Positions 1 through 5,031 of a DNA stretch of 5,031 nucleotides are shown here, piece by piece. The stretch spans positions 1 to 5,031 of the forward strand of contig CAJWVP010000230.1 in the NCBI GenBank assembly GCA_913048145.1, given 5' to 3'. Within the stretch, counting starts at the first letter, position 1, and the number at the start of each line of letters is the position of its first letter. Origin of the DNA: an uncultured Rhodospirillaceae bacterium (lineage in GTDB: Bacteria; Pseudomonadota; Alphaproteobacteria; Rhodospirillales; Casp-alpha2). Under the pieces are notes generated by a model. It was given only the letters and a program-made list of their open reading frames with translations, had not been told where the DNA came from and did no database searches. Both the position numbers and the translations under genes were made by a program.

Positions 1-120
1 ATCCAAGGCCGCAGCAATGTCTCCTAGAAATGCGGGCACCAGGGCGTTAACCGGCGCTCGGTTCAAGGTTAGGATAGCTATGCCGTCGTCGGTGACCTCA
101 GTCGAAACGGGTGCCGTCAT
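1..120 (-). CDS. Enoyl-CoA hydratase/isomerase (crotonase) family protein, N-terminal part only
   Basis: Only the first 40 residues lie in the window; the gene runs off the left edge. The ATG at 120-118 opens a frame with no stop, beginning MTAPVSTEV. Residues 13-27 read GIAILTLNRAPVNAL, the typical first beta-strand and N-(R/N)-x-P-x-N-A-L turn of crotonase-fold proteins. The start is well supported: a strong Shine-Dalgarno AAGGAGGA sits 8 nt upstream, and the frame begins 22 nt after the dehydrogenase stop. The family hydrates or isomerises enoyl-CoA thioesters in the cytoplasm. Beside an acyl-CoA carboxylase and a dehydrogenase, hydration of a glutaconyl-type CoA ester is a natural guess, but the catalytic region is outside the window. 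Alternatives are an ordinary beta-oxidation hydratase, an enoyl-CoA isomerase, or the N-terminus of a longer multifunctional protein. Family is fairly certain; reaction is inferred. Confidence 0.85.
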   Translation of the reverse strand, partial: MTAPVSTEVTDDGIAILTLNRAPVNALVPAFLGDIAAALD

Positions 121-127
121 GTGATGA

Positions 128-135
128 TCCTCCTT
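128..135 (-). promoter_or_regulatory. Strong ribosome binding site of the enoyl-CoA hydratase gene
   Basis: On the minus strand the bases read AAGGAGGA, a near-complete match to the 16S rRNA anti-Shine-Dalgarno. There are 8 nt between the GGAGG core and the ATG at 120-118. It lies in the 22-nt gap (121-142) after the dehydrogenase stop codon and fixes the start of the downstream gene. It is the strongest site in the window, so this gene may start translation largely independently of the genes before it. Confidence 0.85.
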
Positions 136-142
136 CGAGCCC

Positions 143-1288
143 TTAAGCCCGTTTCGCCACTTCTTCCAGCATCACTTCCGTGGCACCGCCGCCCACCGCG
201 TGAATGCGCGCGTCGCGGACCATGCGCTCAATTGCGCTCTCGCGGATGTAACCAAAGCCGCCGTGGAACTGCTGGCAGTCGTACATGACCTTGTTCACCA
301 ATTCCCCGCAATAGGCTTTCACCATGGAGACCTCCTTCGTGCACTCGATGCCCTGCGCGTCCAGCCACGCGGCGTGATAGACCAACTGGCGGCCAGCTTC
401 CACTTGGGCCATGCGCTCGGAAAGCCGCTGTCGGATGGCCTGTTTATCCCAAAGGACGCCGCCAAAGGCCTTGCGGACCTTCACGTAATCCAAGGTTAGC
501 TCGATAGCCTTGCTGGCCTCGCCTATGGCCTGCGCGCCAAGTACCGTGCGTTCGTTCTGGAAATTCTTCATGATCGCATAGAATCCGTGATTGACCTCAC
601 CCAGGACGTTTTCCACCGGTACCCGGCAGTTGTCGAACACCAACTCAGCCGTGTCGGAGCAGAACCAGCCCATCTTTTTGAGTGCACGGCCTACCCTGAA
701 GCCGGGCATATCCTTTTCCACGATGAACATAGTGATCCCACGCGAACCCTTGGCGTTTGGATCCGTTTTAGCGGCAACAAAAAACAGATCACCATGCACG
801 CCGTTGGTGATGAACATCTTTGATCCGTTCAGCACCCAGTCGTCGCCGTCCCGGACGGCGCGGGTCTTCATGCCGGCCACGTCGGAGCCCGCATCCGGTT
901 CTGTTACCGCCACGGCGGTGATGGTTTCGCCCGCGATGATGCCGGGCATGTACTTAGCCATTTGGACGTCGTTGCCGGCATTGACCAGGTGCGGCGACGC
1001 CATGTCTGTGTGCACGAGGACAGTCACCGCGAAGCCCCCGAAGGTGGACCGGCCCAGTTCCTCTGCCAGGACGACGGTCGCGAGCGTATTCAGACCAGAA
1101 CCGCCGTGGACTTCCGGATAGCGGATGCCGAAAAAGCCCAAGTCTCCCATCTCGCGCAACACGGCGCGCGGCGTCAGGCAGTCTTCTTCCCATTGTTCGC
1201 CATGTGGGATGACCTTCTCGGCGATGAAGCGGCAGATCTGGTCGCGGAGCATTCCGTGCTCTTGGGAGAAATAGATGCTGTTGTCCAT
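143..1288 (-). CDS. Acyl-CoA dehydrogenase (FAD-dependent, LCAD/IVD-like catalytic site)
   Basis: A complete 381-residue protein, the usual length for soluble acyl-CoA dehydrogenases, which oxidise an acyl-CoA to the trans-2-enoyl-CoA and pass electrons from FAD to electron-transfer flavoprotein. Three domains are visible: helical N-terminal (about 5-117), beta-barrel middle (about 121-220) and helical C-terminal (about 232-379). The first family signature is AVTEPDAGSDVAG at 127-139. The second spans 340-359, starting QFHGGFGY, with E350, R355 and D359 in place. The C-terminal Glu that is the base in medium- and short-chain enzymes is replaced by Gly in VGGGATEV (365-372). Instead E246 in FQNER (243-247) falls where long-chain and isovaleryl-CoA dehydrogenases carry their base. 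The ATG at 1288 follows the carboxylase alpha stop by 3 nt and an in-frame TGA lies just upstream, so no longer start is possible. Segments such as HTDM (93-96) recall citronellyl-CoA dehydrogenase (AtuD) from memory. Substrate is unproven; a branched acyl-CoA is likely from context. Confidence 0.95.
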   Translation of the reverse strand: MDNSIYFSQEHGMLRDQICRFIAEKVIPHGEQWEEDCLTPRAVLREMGDLGFFGIRYPEVHGGSGLNTLATVVLAEELGRSTFGGFAVTVLVHTDMASPHLVNAGNDVQMAKYMPGIIAGETITAVAVTEPDAGSDVAGMKTRAVRDGDDWVLNGSKMFITNGVHGDLFFVAAKTDPNAKGSRGITMFIVEKDMPGFRVGRALKKMGWFCSDTAELVFDNCRVPVENVLGEVNHGFYAIMKNFQNERTVLGAQAIGEASKAIELTLDYVKVRKAFGGVLWDKQAIRQRLSERMAQVEAGRQLVYHAAWLDAQGIECTKEVSMVKAYCGELVNKVMYDCQQFHGGFGYIRESAIERMVRDARIHAVGGGATEVMLEEVAKRA

Positions 1289-1291
1289 GGC

Positions 1292-3304
1292 TCAAGGATC
1301 CCTGGTTTCAAAGGTGACTAAAATGGCGCCGCCGTCCACCGTGTCGCCGGCTTGATGTCGGACCTCAAGAACGGTGGCATCACGGGGAGATTTCAAATCC
1401 TGAAGAAGTTTCATGGCTTCCAGGACGAGGACGGTGTCGCCGGCCGTCACCGTGTCGCCGGGTCTCACCCGCACGTCGGTGACTAGGCCAGGCATGGGAG
1501 CGGTCAAGGCGGCATCATCGCTAGCGGTCTCGACGGGCGCGCCGAGCAGGGCATCCTCGGGCGCGAGCACCTCGATGCGGTGCATGTTGCCGTCCCGCCA
1601 GAGAGTGACCGAGCCATTGCGCACCCAAATGGTGCGCGTCTCGGTTTGACCGGCGTGGGTGTGCTCAAGGACGCCATCCGACCAATCTGCTGCGTCGAAG
1701 ACCTGAGTATACGTATCATTCAGGCGGATGGTGAGCCGCGCGCCGTCATCGACAACGGTCGCGGCCGTGAGTGCGTTGCTGTCGTCCCGCAGGTACCGCG
1801 TCGCGATCCCCGGGCGGCCGAGCTGCTTGGTCATCCGCCATGCGCCCAGGCTTTGCCATGGCGACGCGTCGGCGGGATCCCCGTCTCGGGCTGCCAGCAA
1901 CGCGGCGACGACGGCTGACGCGCGATCATCGTCCGTAAGCGGTGGGCGCCGCCAACCCTCTGGCCAGGTATCCCTCAACAGCCCCGTATGATGGGTGCCT
2001 GACAAGAACGCTGGAAGGTCCAGTAGGCTGCATAGAAATCCTAGGTTGCAGTCGACACCGCCGAGCCGCGTTTCGTCCAATGCGCGCCAGAGCCGCCGGC
2101 GTGCCGTGGCGCGGTCGCGGCCGAAGGCGATCACCTTGGCCAGCATGGAATCGTAGTAATGTCCAACCGTGACCCCCGTGGCAATGCCGCTGTCGACGCG
2201 GAGGCTGTCACCCGCGGGGAAAGCAAGGTCGGTGATTTCACCAGTCTTGGGACGGAAGTTTGCCGCCGGATCCTCGGCGGCCAGACGGGCCTCCATTGCC
2301 CAGCCGTCACAGCGGATATCCGCCTGCGCCAGCGTCAGGGCTGCGCCGCCGGCAATACGAAGTTGCCAGCCCACGATGTCGATACCGGTCACCATTTCCG
2401 TTACCGGATGCTCTACCTGCAGGCGCGTATTCATCTCCAGGAAGTAGAACTCCTCTGTGGCGGCGTCATAGATGAACTCCACCGTGCCTGCGCTGTCGTA
2501 GCCGATAGCGTGGGCCAATTTCACCGCCGCGCCCAGCATGGCGGCGCGCACGTCGTCGGGTAGGTTGGGGGCGGGCGCCTCCTCGATGACCTTTTGGTGG
2601 TGCCGCTGGATCGAGCAGTCGCGCTCAAACAGGTGCACTGTGTTGTTACGCCCGTCACCAAGGATTTGAACCTCCACATGCCGGGCCCGGGGCACATAGC
2701 GTTCCAGAAGCACAGCATCGTCCCCGAAGGCGGTACCAGCCTCCTGGCGGGCTAAAATCAATTGGTCGGCGAAGTCCTCTAGGTCGTCGATCTGGCGCAT
2801 GCCGCGTCCGCCGCCGCCGGCGCTGGCCTTGATCAGAAGCGGGGCGCCGATGCGTCCGGCTGCGGCGGTCAATTCCGCATCGGTGGTGCCGTCTACGTGA
2901 TAGCCGGGGATCACGGGTATGCCCGCCGCTTCAGCGGCGGCCTTGGCCGCGATCTTCGAACCCATCTGGCGGATGATCGTGGGCTTTGGGCCGACGAAAG
3001 TGAGGCCGGCGTCGATGCAGGCCTGGGCGAAATCCGCGTTCTCCGCTAGGAAGCCGTAGCCCGGGTGGATGGCGTCCGCGCCGGTGGTTCGGGCGGCCGT
3101 GATCAAGGCTTCGCCGTTGAGGTAGCTGGCGGCCGCCTCGGCGGGGCCGATGTGTATCGCCTTGTCCGCAACGCGGACATGTGGCGCGTCGCGGTCCACA
3201 TCGGAATAAACGGCGACGGCATCCAAGCCTTCGTCATGGCAGGCCCGGATTAGGCGGACCGCGATCTCGCCCCGGTTGGCGATAAGGATACTGGTGACGG
3301 TCAT
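1292..3304 (-). CDS. Acyl-CoA carboxylase alpha subunit (biotin carboxylase + biotin carrier), methylcrotonyl-CoA carboxylase type (MccA/LiuD-like)
   Basis: A 670-residue protein, the normal size for alpha subunits of methylcrotonyl-, geranyl- and propionyl-CoA carboxylases. It carboxylates its own biotin using ATP and bicarbonate, then presents it to the beta subunit. The biotin carboxylase domain (about 3-445) starts ILIANRGEIAVRLIR. It has the glycine-rich ATP loop at 161-169 with K159, also K117, E201, H209, H236, K238, E276, E290 and N292, R294 (in FLEMNTRL, 288-295), E298 and R340. These match known biotin carboxylase catalytic and ATP-binding residues with a small offset. A divergent linker (about 446-595) should be the domain that contacts the beta subunit. 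The biotin carrier domain (about 600-667) has APMPG at 602-606 and the biotinyl lysine K632 in EAMKL. The ATG at 3304 has AGGGGG 6 nt upstream and gives the family's typical N-terminus; the frame stays open to 3394, but that stretch lies within the beta gene and looks unrelated. The carboxylase class is certain; the acyl substrate is set by the beta subunit. Confidence 0.96.
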   Translation of the reverse strand: MTVTSILIANRGEIAVRLIRACHDEGLDAVAVYSDVDRDAPHVRVADKAIHIGPAEAAASYLNGEALITAARTTGADAIHPGYGFLAENADFAQACIDAGLTFVGPKPTIIRQMGSKIAAKAAAEAAGIPVIPGYHVDGTTDAELTAAAGRIGAPLLIKASAGGGGRGMRQIDDLEDFADQLILARQEAGTAFGDDAVLLERYVPRARHVEVQILGDGRNNTVHLFERDCSIQRHHQKVIEEAPAPNLPDDVRAAMLGAAVKLAHAIGYDSAGTVEFIYDAATEEFYFLEMNTRLQVEHPVTEMVTGIDIVGWQLRIAGGAALTLAQADIRCDGWAMEARLAAEDPAANFRPKTGEITDLAFPAGDSLRVDSGIATGVTVGHYYDSMLAKVIAFGRDRATARRRLWRALDETRLGGVDCNLGFLCSLLDLPAFLSGTHHTGLLRDTWPEGWRRPPLTDDDRASAVVAALLAARDGDPADASPWQSLGAWRMTKQLGRPGIATRYLRDDSNALTAATVVDDGARLTIRLNDTYTQVFDAADWSDGVLEHTHAGQTETRTIWVRNGSVTLWRDGNMHRIEVLAPEDALLGAPVETASDDAALTAPMPGLVTDVRVRPGDTVTAGDTVLVLEAMKLLQDLKSPRDATVLEVRHQAGDTVDGGAILVTFETRDP
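1298..1303 (-). promoter_or_regulatory. Weak ribosome binding site for the acyl-CoA dehydrogenase gene, inside the alpha-subunit gene
   Basis: The best purine-rich match before the dehydrogenase ATG is AGGGAT, inside the last codons of the carboxylase alpha gene. About 11 nt separate its last G from the start codon, longer than optimal. With only GCC between the upstream TGA and this ATG, initiation is probably helped by ribosomes ending on the alpha gene. This is a tentative call. Confidence 0.4.
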
Positions 3305-3308
3305 GAAG

Positions 3309-3316
3309 TTCCCCCT
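3309..3316 (-). promoter_or_regulatory. Ribosome binding site of the alpha-subunit gene, overlapping the beta-subunit stop codon
   Basis: The minus strand reads AGGGGGAA, with 6 nt between its last G and the ATG at 3304-3302. The first AG belongs to the TAG stop of the beta-subunit gene (3317-3315), so a ribosome finishing beta sits on the start site of alpha. This supports the chosen alpha start and suggests coupled, near-equal synthesis of the two subunits, which fits the alpha6-beta6 make-up known for this family. Confidence 0.8.
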
Positions 3317-4916
3317 ACATCCGGTAGACGGGTGTTTGCGGGCCAACCGCCGGAACGGTCGATAGCAGGGACAGGCAAAGCCCCAGGATGTCACGGGTCT
3401 GAGCGGGTTCGATCAAGCCGTCGTCCCAGAGCCGCGACGTTGCGAAGTAGGGGTCGCTTTGTTTCTCATATTGGTGGCGGACGGCCTTCTCGATGGCCGC
3501 CAGTTCGTCGTTCGTTGCCGGCACCTTTTTCACGTTGGATCCCCGTAGCTCCAACATGACGTTGGCGGCGATATCGGCAGACATAGTGGCCACTTCCGCC
3601 GTCGGCCAAGCGAACAGGAAGTTGGGTCGGAAGCCACGTCCGCACATGCCATAATTGCCGGCCCCATAGGAGCCGCCGATGATCACCGAAAGCTTAGGCA
3701 CGCGCGCCGTCGACATGGCATAGACCATCTTGGCGCTGTTCTTGGCGATGCCGGCGCGTTCGGCGTCCGTCCCGACCATGAAGCCCGTTATGTTGTGCAA
3801 GAATAGGAGAGGAATATTCCGCTGGTTACACAACTCGATGAAGTGGGCGGCCTTCAGGGACGATTCGGAAAATAGTGCCCCATTGTTGCCCAGGATGCCA
3901 ACCGCTCGCCCGTGTACACGAGCCCAGCCGGTAACGATGGTCTCGCCCCATTCTGGTTTGAATTCTTGGAACCGGCTGGCGTCGACAAGACGCGCGATGA
4001 CTTCCCGTACGTCATAGGGCAGGCGCCGGTCGTGACTGATTATGCCGGTCAGTTCTGCCGGATCGAACTTGGGCGCTTCCACGCGGTTTTGGCCGGCGGT
4101 CAGGTCGCGATCCATGTTCAGCTCCGCGACGATGTCCCTGAGCATCGCCAAGGCTTCCGCCTCCGTTTTCGCTAAATGATCGGAGACACCGGAGACCCGG
4201 GTGTGCATGGTCGCCCCGCCGAGGGTCTCGCCGTCCACCTCTTCGTTGATGGCGACCTTGACGATGGAAGGGCCGCCGAGATGGATGCGCGCGTTGCCCT
4301 CGACCATCACCACCTGATCGGACAGCGCCGGGATGTAGGCACCCCCCGCCGTGGAGCCGCCGAATACGGCGGACAACTGCGGCAAGCCGGACGCCGACAT
4401 GTTGCACTGGCGGTGGAAGGTGTTGCCGAAATGGTCGCGGTCCGGGAACACTTTGTCCTGCTGTGGTAGGTTGGCCCCGCCGCAGTCTACAAGATACAGG
4501 CACGGCAGCCGGTTCTCGCTGGCGATTTCTTGAGCGCGGATGTGCTTTTTCACGGTCTCTTCATAGAAGGAACCACCCTTCACCGTGGCGTCATTGGCAA
4601 TAATTACGCAGGGCGTGCCCGAGACCATTCCGACCCCCGTCACGATACCAGCGGCGGGCAATTCGTTGTTGTATTGCCCCCAGGCTGCCAGGGGCGAGAG
4701 TTCTAGGAACGGCGAGTTGGCGTCAACCAACATGTCGATGCGGTCCCGGACCAGGATTTTGCCGCGTTGGTGATGGCGTTCGATCAGTTCTGGCCTGCCG
4801 CTATTTGTAGCGATAGCCATGCGTTCTCGAAGCGTCGTTAGTAGCGCCTCATAGTGTTGCTGGTTGGAGCGAAAGATGTCTGAATTTTGATCAATGGCTG
4901 TCGATAGGATGCTCAT
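3315..4916 (-). CDS. Acyl-CoA carboxylase beta subunit (carboxyltransferase), methylcrotonyl-CoA carboxylase type (MccB/LiuB-like)
   Basis: A 533-residue carboxyltransferase, matching the family's usual length of about 530-540. It moves the carboxyl group from carboxybiotin on the alpha subunit to an acyl-CoA. The N-terminal half holds ELSPLAAWG (72-80), GGANLPQQDKVFPDR (146-160), typical of methylcrotonyl-CoA carboxylases, and GGSTAGGAYIPALSD (186-200), where G191-G192 should form the acyl oxyanion hole. The C-terminal half has FLHNITGFMVG (372-382) and GGSYGAGNYGMCGRGF (414-429), where G418-A419 should form the biotin oxyanion hole. The protein ends VYRM, like relatives. The ATG at 4916 gives the expected N-terminus (MSILSTAIDQNSD) and has GGAGGG upstream. 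The frame extends to 5012, but that region encodes the regulator's C-terminus in another frame, so the extension is rejected. The ATG overlaps the regulator's TGA. Two segments (220-226 and 444-450) differ from what I expect for leucine-pathway enzymes. Family certain; methylcrotonyl-CoA as substrate plausible but not shown. Confidence 0.95.
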   Translation of the reverse strand: MSILSTAIDQNSDIFRSNQQHYEALLTTLRERMAIATNSGRPELIERHHQRGKILVRDRIDMLVDANSPFLELSPLAAWGQYNNELPAAGIVTGVGMVSGTPCVIIANDATVKGGSFYEETVKKHIRAQEIASENRLPCLYLVDCGGANLPQQDKVFPDRDHFGNTFHRQCNMSASGLPQLSAVFGGSTAGGAYIPALSDQVVMVEGNARIHLGGPSIVKVAINEEVDGETLGGATMHTRVSGVSDHLAKTEAEALAMLRDIVAELNMDRDLTAGQNRVEAPKFDPAELTGIISHDRRLPYDVREVIARLVDASRFQEFKPEWGETIVTGWARVHGRAVGILGNNGALFSESSLKAAHFIELCNQRNIPLLFLHNITGFMVGTDAERAGIAKNSAKMVYAMSTARVPKLSVIIGGSYGAGNYGMCGRGFRPNFLFAWPTAEVATMSADIAANVMLELRGSNVKKVPATNDELAAIEKAVRHQYEKQSDPYFATSRLWDDGLIEPAQTRDILGLCLSLLSTVPAVGPQTPVYRM

Positions 4917-5031
4917 GACCCTCCACCGCCTTGTGTAAGTAACCCGCCCAATAGGATGTTGGCGTAACTTTCGGCAAGATCTTCTACTCGGCCTTGCTTC
5001 GGGTCGAACCACTCCAATGTCGCGTTCAACG
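4913..5031 (-). CDS. Probable TetR/AcrR-family transcriptional regulator, C-terminal end only
   Basis: Reading the minus strand from 5029 gives 38 in-frame codons and a TGA at 4915-4913; the gene enters from beyond the right edge. The residues include LEWFDPKQG and then EDLAESYANILLGGLLT before a glycine-rich tail ending GGGGS. This resembles the end of the last helices of TetR-family regulators, where an L-A-x-x-(Y/F)-x-x-(L/I)-L-x-G-L pattern is common. The DNA-binding domain is not in the window, so the family call rests on this tail and on the context: TetR-type regulators often head acyl-CoA degradation operons and respond to acyl-CoA ligands. The stop shares ATGA with the carboxylase beta start. 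The glycine tail arises because its codons also form that gene's ribosome binding site. Coding status is likely; family moderately so. Confidence 0.65.
   Translation of the reverse strand, partial: LNATLEWFDPKQGRVEDLAESYANILLGGLLTQGGGGS
4919..4924 (-). promoter_or_regulatory. Ribosome binding site of the beta-subunit gene, inside the regulator's last codons
   Basis: The minus strand reads GGAGGG, with only 3 nt between the GGAGG core and the ATG at 4916-4914. This is slightly closer than ideal. It lies in the glycine codons at the end of the upstream regulator. With the ATGA stop/start overlap, it points to translation of the beta subunit being coupled to that of the regulator. Confidence 0.65.

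Noticed and set aside
121..142. Possible terminator or promoter between the dehydrogenase and hydratase genes
   Set aside because: The 22-nt gap is taken up by the ribosome binding site and holds no GC-rich hairpin with a T tract and no room for a promoter.
591..1121. Plus-strand open frame of 176 codons opposite the dehydrogenase gene
   Set aside because: It is antisense to a clearly real gene, and its Ser/Pro/Thr-rich, low-order sequence with no recognisable domain is what antisense frames of GC-rich genes usually give.
954..1295. Minus-strand 113-codon frame overlapping the start of the dehydrogenase gene, beginning at a TTG
   Set aside because: It is a frame-shifted reading of the dehydrogenase N-terminal domain, rich in Arg/Pro and without family similarity. 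The 381-codon frame holds all the family motifs, so I see no reason to suspect a frameshift.
2159..2563. Plus-strand open frame of 134 codons opposite the biotin carboxylase domain
   Set aside because: It overlaps the conserved biotin carboxylase core on the other strand and shows no domain or start-site support.
3305..3394. Extension of the alpha subunit to an upstream ATG at 3394 (30 extra residues)
   Set aside because: The extension lies inside the beta-subunit coding sequence and is not family-like. The start at 3304 has AGGGGG at good spacing and yields MTVTSILIANRGEIA, the expected beginning.
4012..4503. Minus-strand 163-codon frame inside the carboxyltransferase gene
   Set aside because: It is out of frame with a strongly conserved gene, and its Arg/Gly/Pro-rich translation is typical of a frame-shifted shadow in GC-rich DNA.
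4917..5012. Extension of the carboxylase beta subunit to an upstream ATG at 5012 (32 extra residues rich in Arg)
   Set aside because: The extra residues do not resemble the family's N-terminus, and the same bases encode the regulator's C-terminus in another frame. The ATG at 4916 has a Shine-Dalgarno and gives the normal length.

Overview
The window is a tightly packed stretch of a bacterial chromosome in which every recognisable gene lies on the minus strand. It is fairly GC-rich by eye. Read 5' to 3' on the minus strand (from high to low coordinates), it holds: the last 38 codons of a probable TetR-family regulator (5031-4913), an acyl-CoA carboxylase carboxyltransferase (beta) subunit of the methylcrotonyl-CoA type (4916-3315), its biotin-carrying biotin carboxylase (alpha) subunit (3304-1292), an acyl-CoA dehydrogenase (1288-143), and the first 40 codons of an enoyl-CoA hydratase/isomerase family protein (120-1).

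The junctions are a 4-nt overlap, then gaps of 10, 3 and 22 nt. The set therefore almost certainly forms one transcription unit whose promoter lies beyond the right edge, at or before the regulator. No gene-free stretch is longer than 22 nt. I see no RNA gene, mobile element, CRISPR array, terminator or sizeable repeat.

Together the enzymes fit a carboxylation-assisted beta-oxidation route for a beta-methyl-branched acyl-CoA. The dehydrogenase would make the 2-enoyl-CoA. The biotin-dependent carboxylase would add CO2 to the methyl (gamma) carbon. The hydratase would hydrate the resulting glutaconyl-type CoA ester. Leucine breakdown (liu) and acyclic terpene breakdown (atu) both work this way. 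The gene order (beta, alpha, dehydrogenase, hydratase), the TetR-type regulator and some divergent residues in the beta subunit do not match the classic liu operon as I know it, so the true substrate is open.

The protein sequences and gene style suggest a proteobacterium, perhaps an alphaproteobacterium, but nothing here fixes the taxon. This is recognisable catabolic gene content and not a new kind of system. The points most worth a second look are the substrate question, the unusual motifs in the beta subunit, and the translational coupling of the regulator to the first enzyme.
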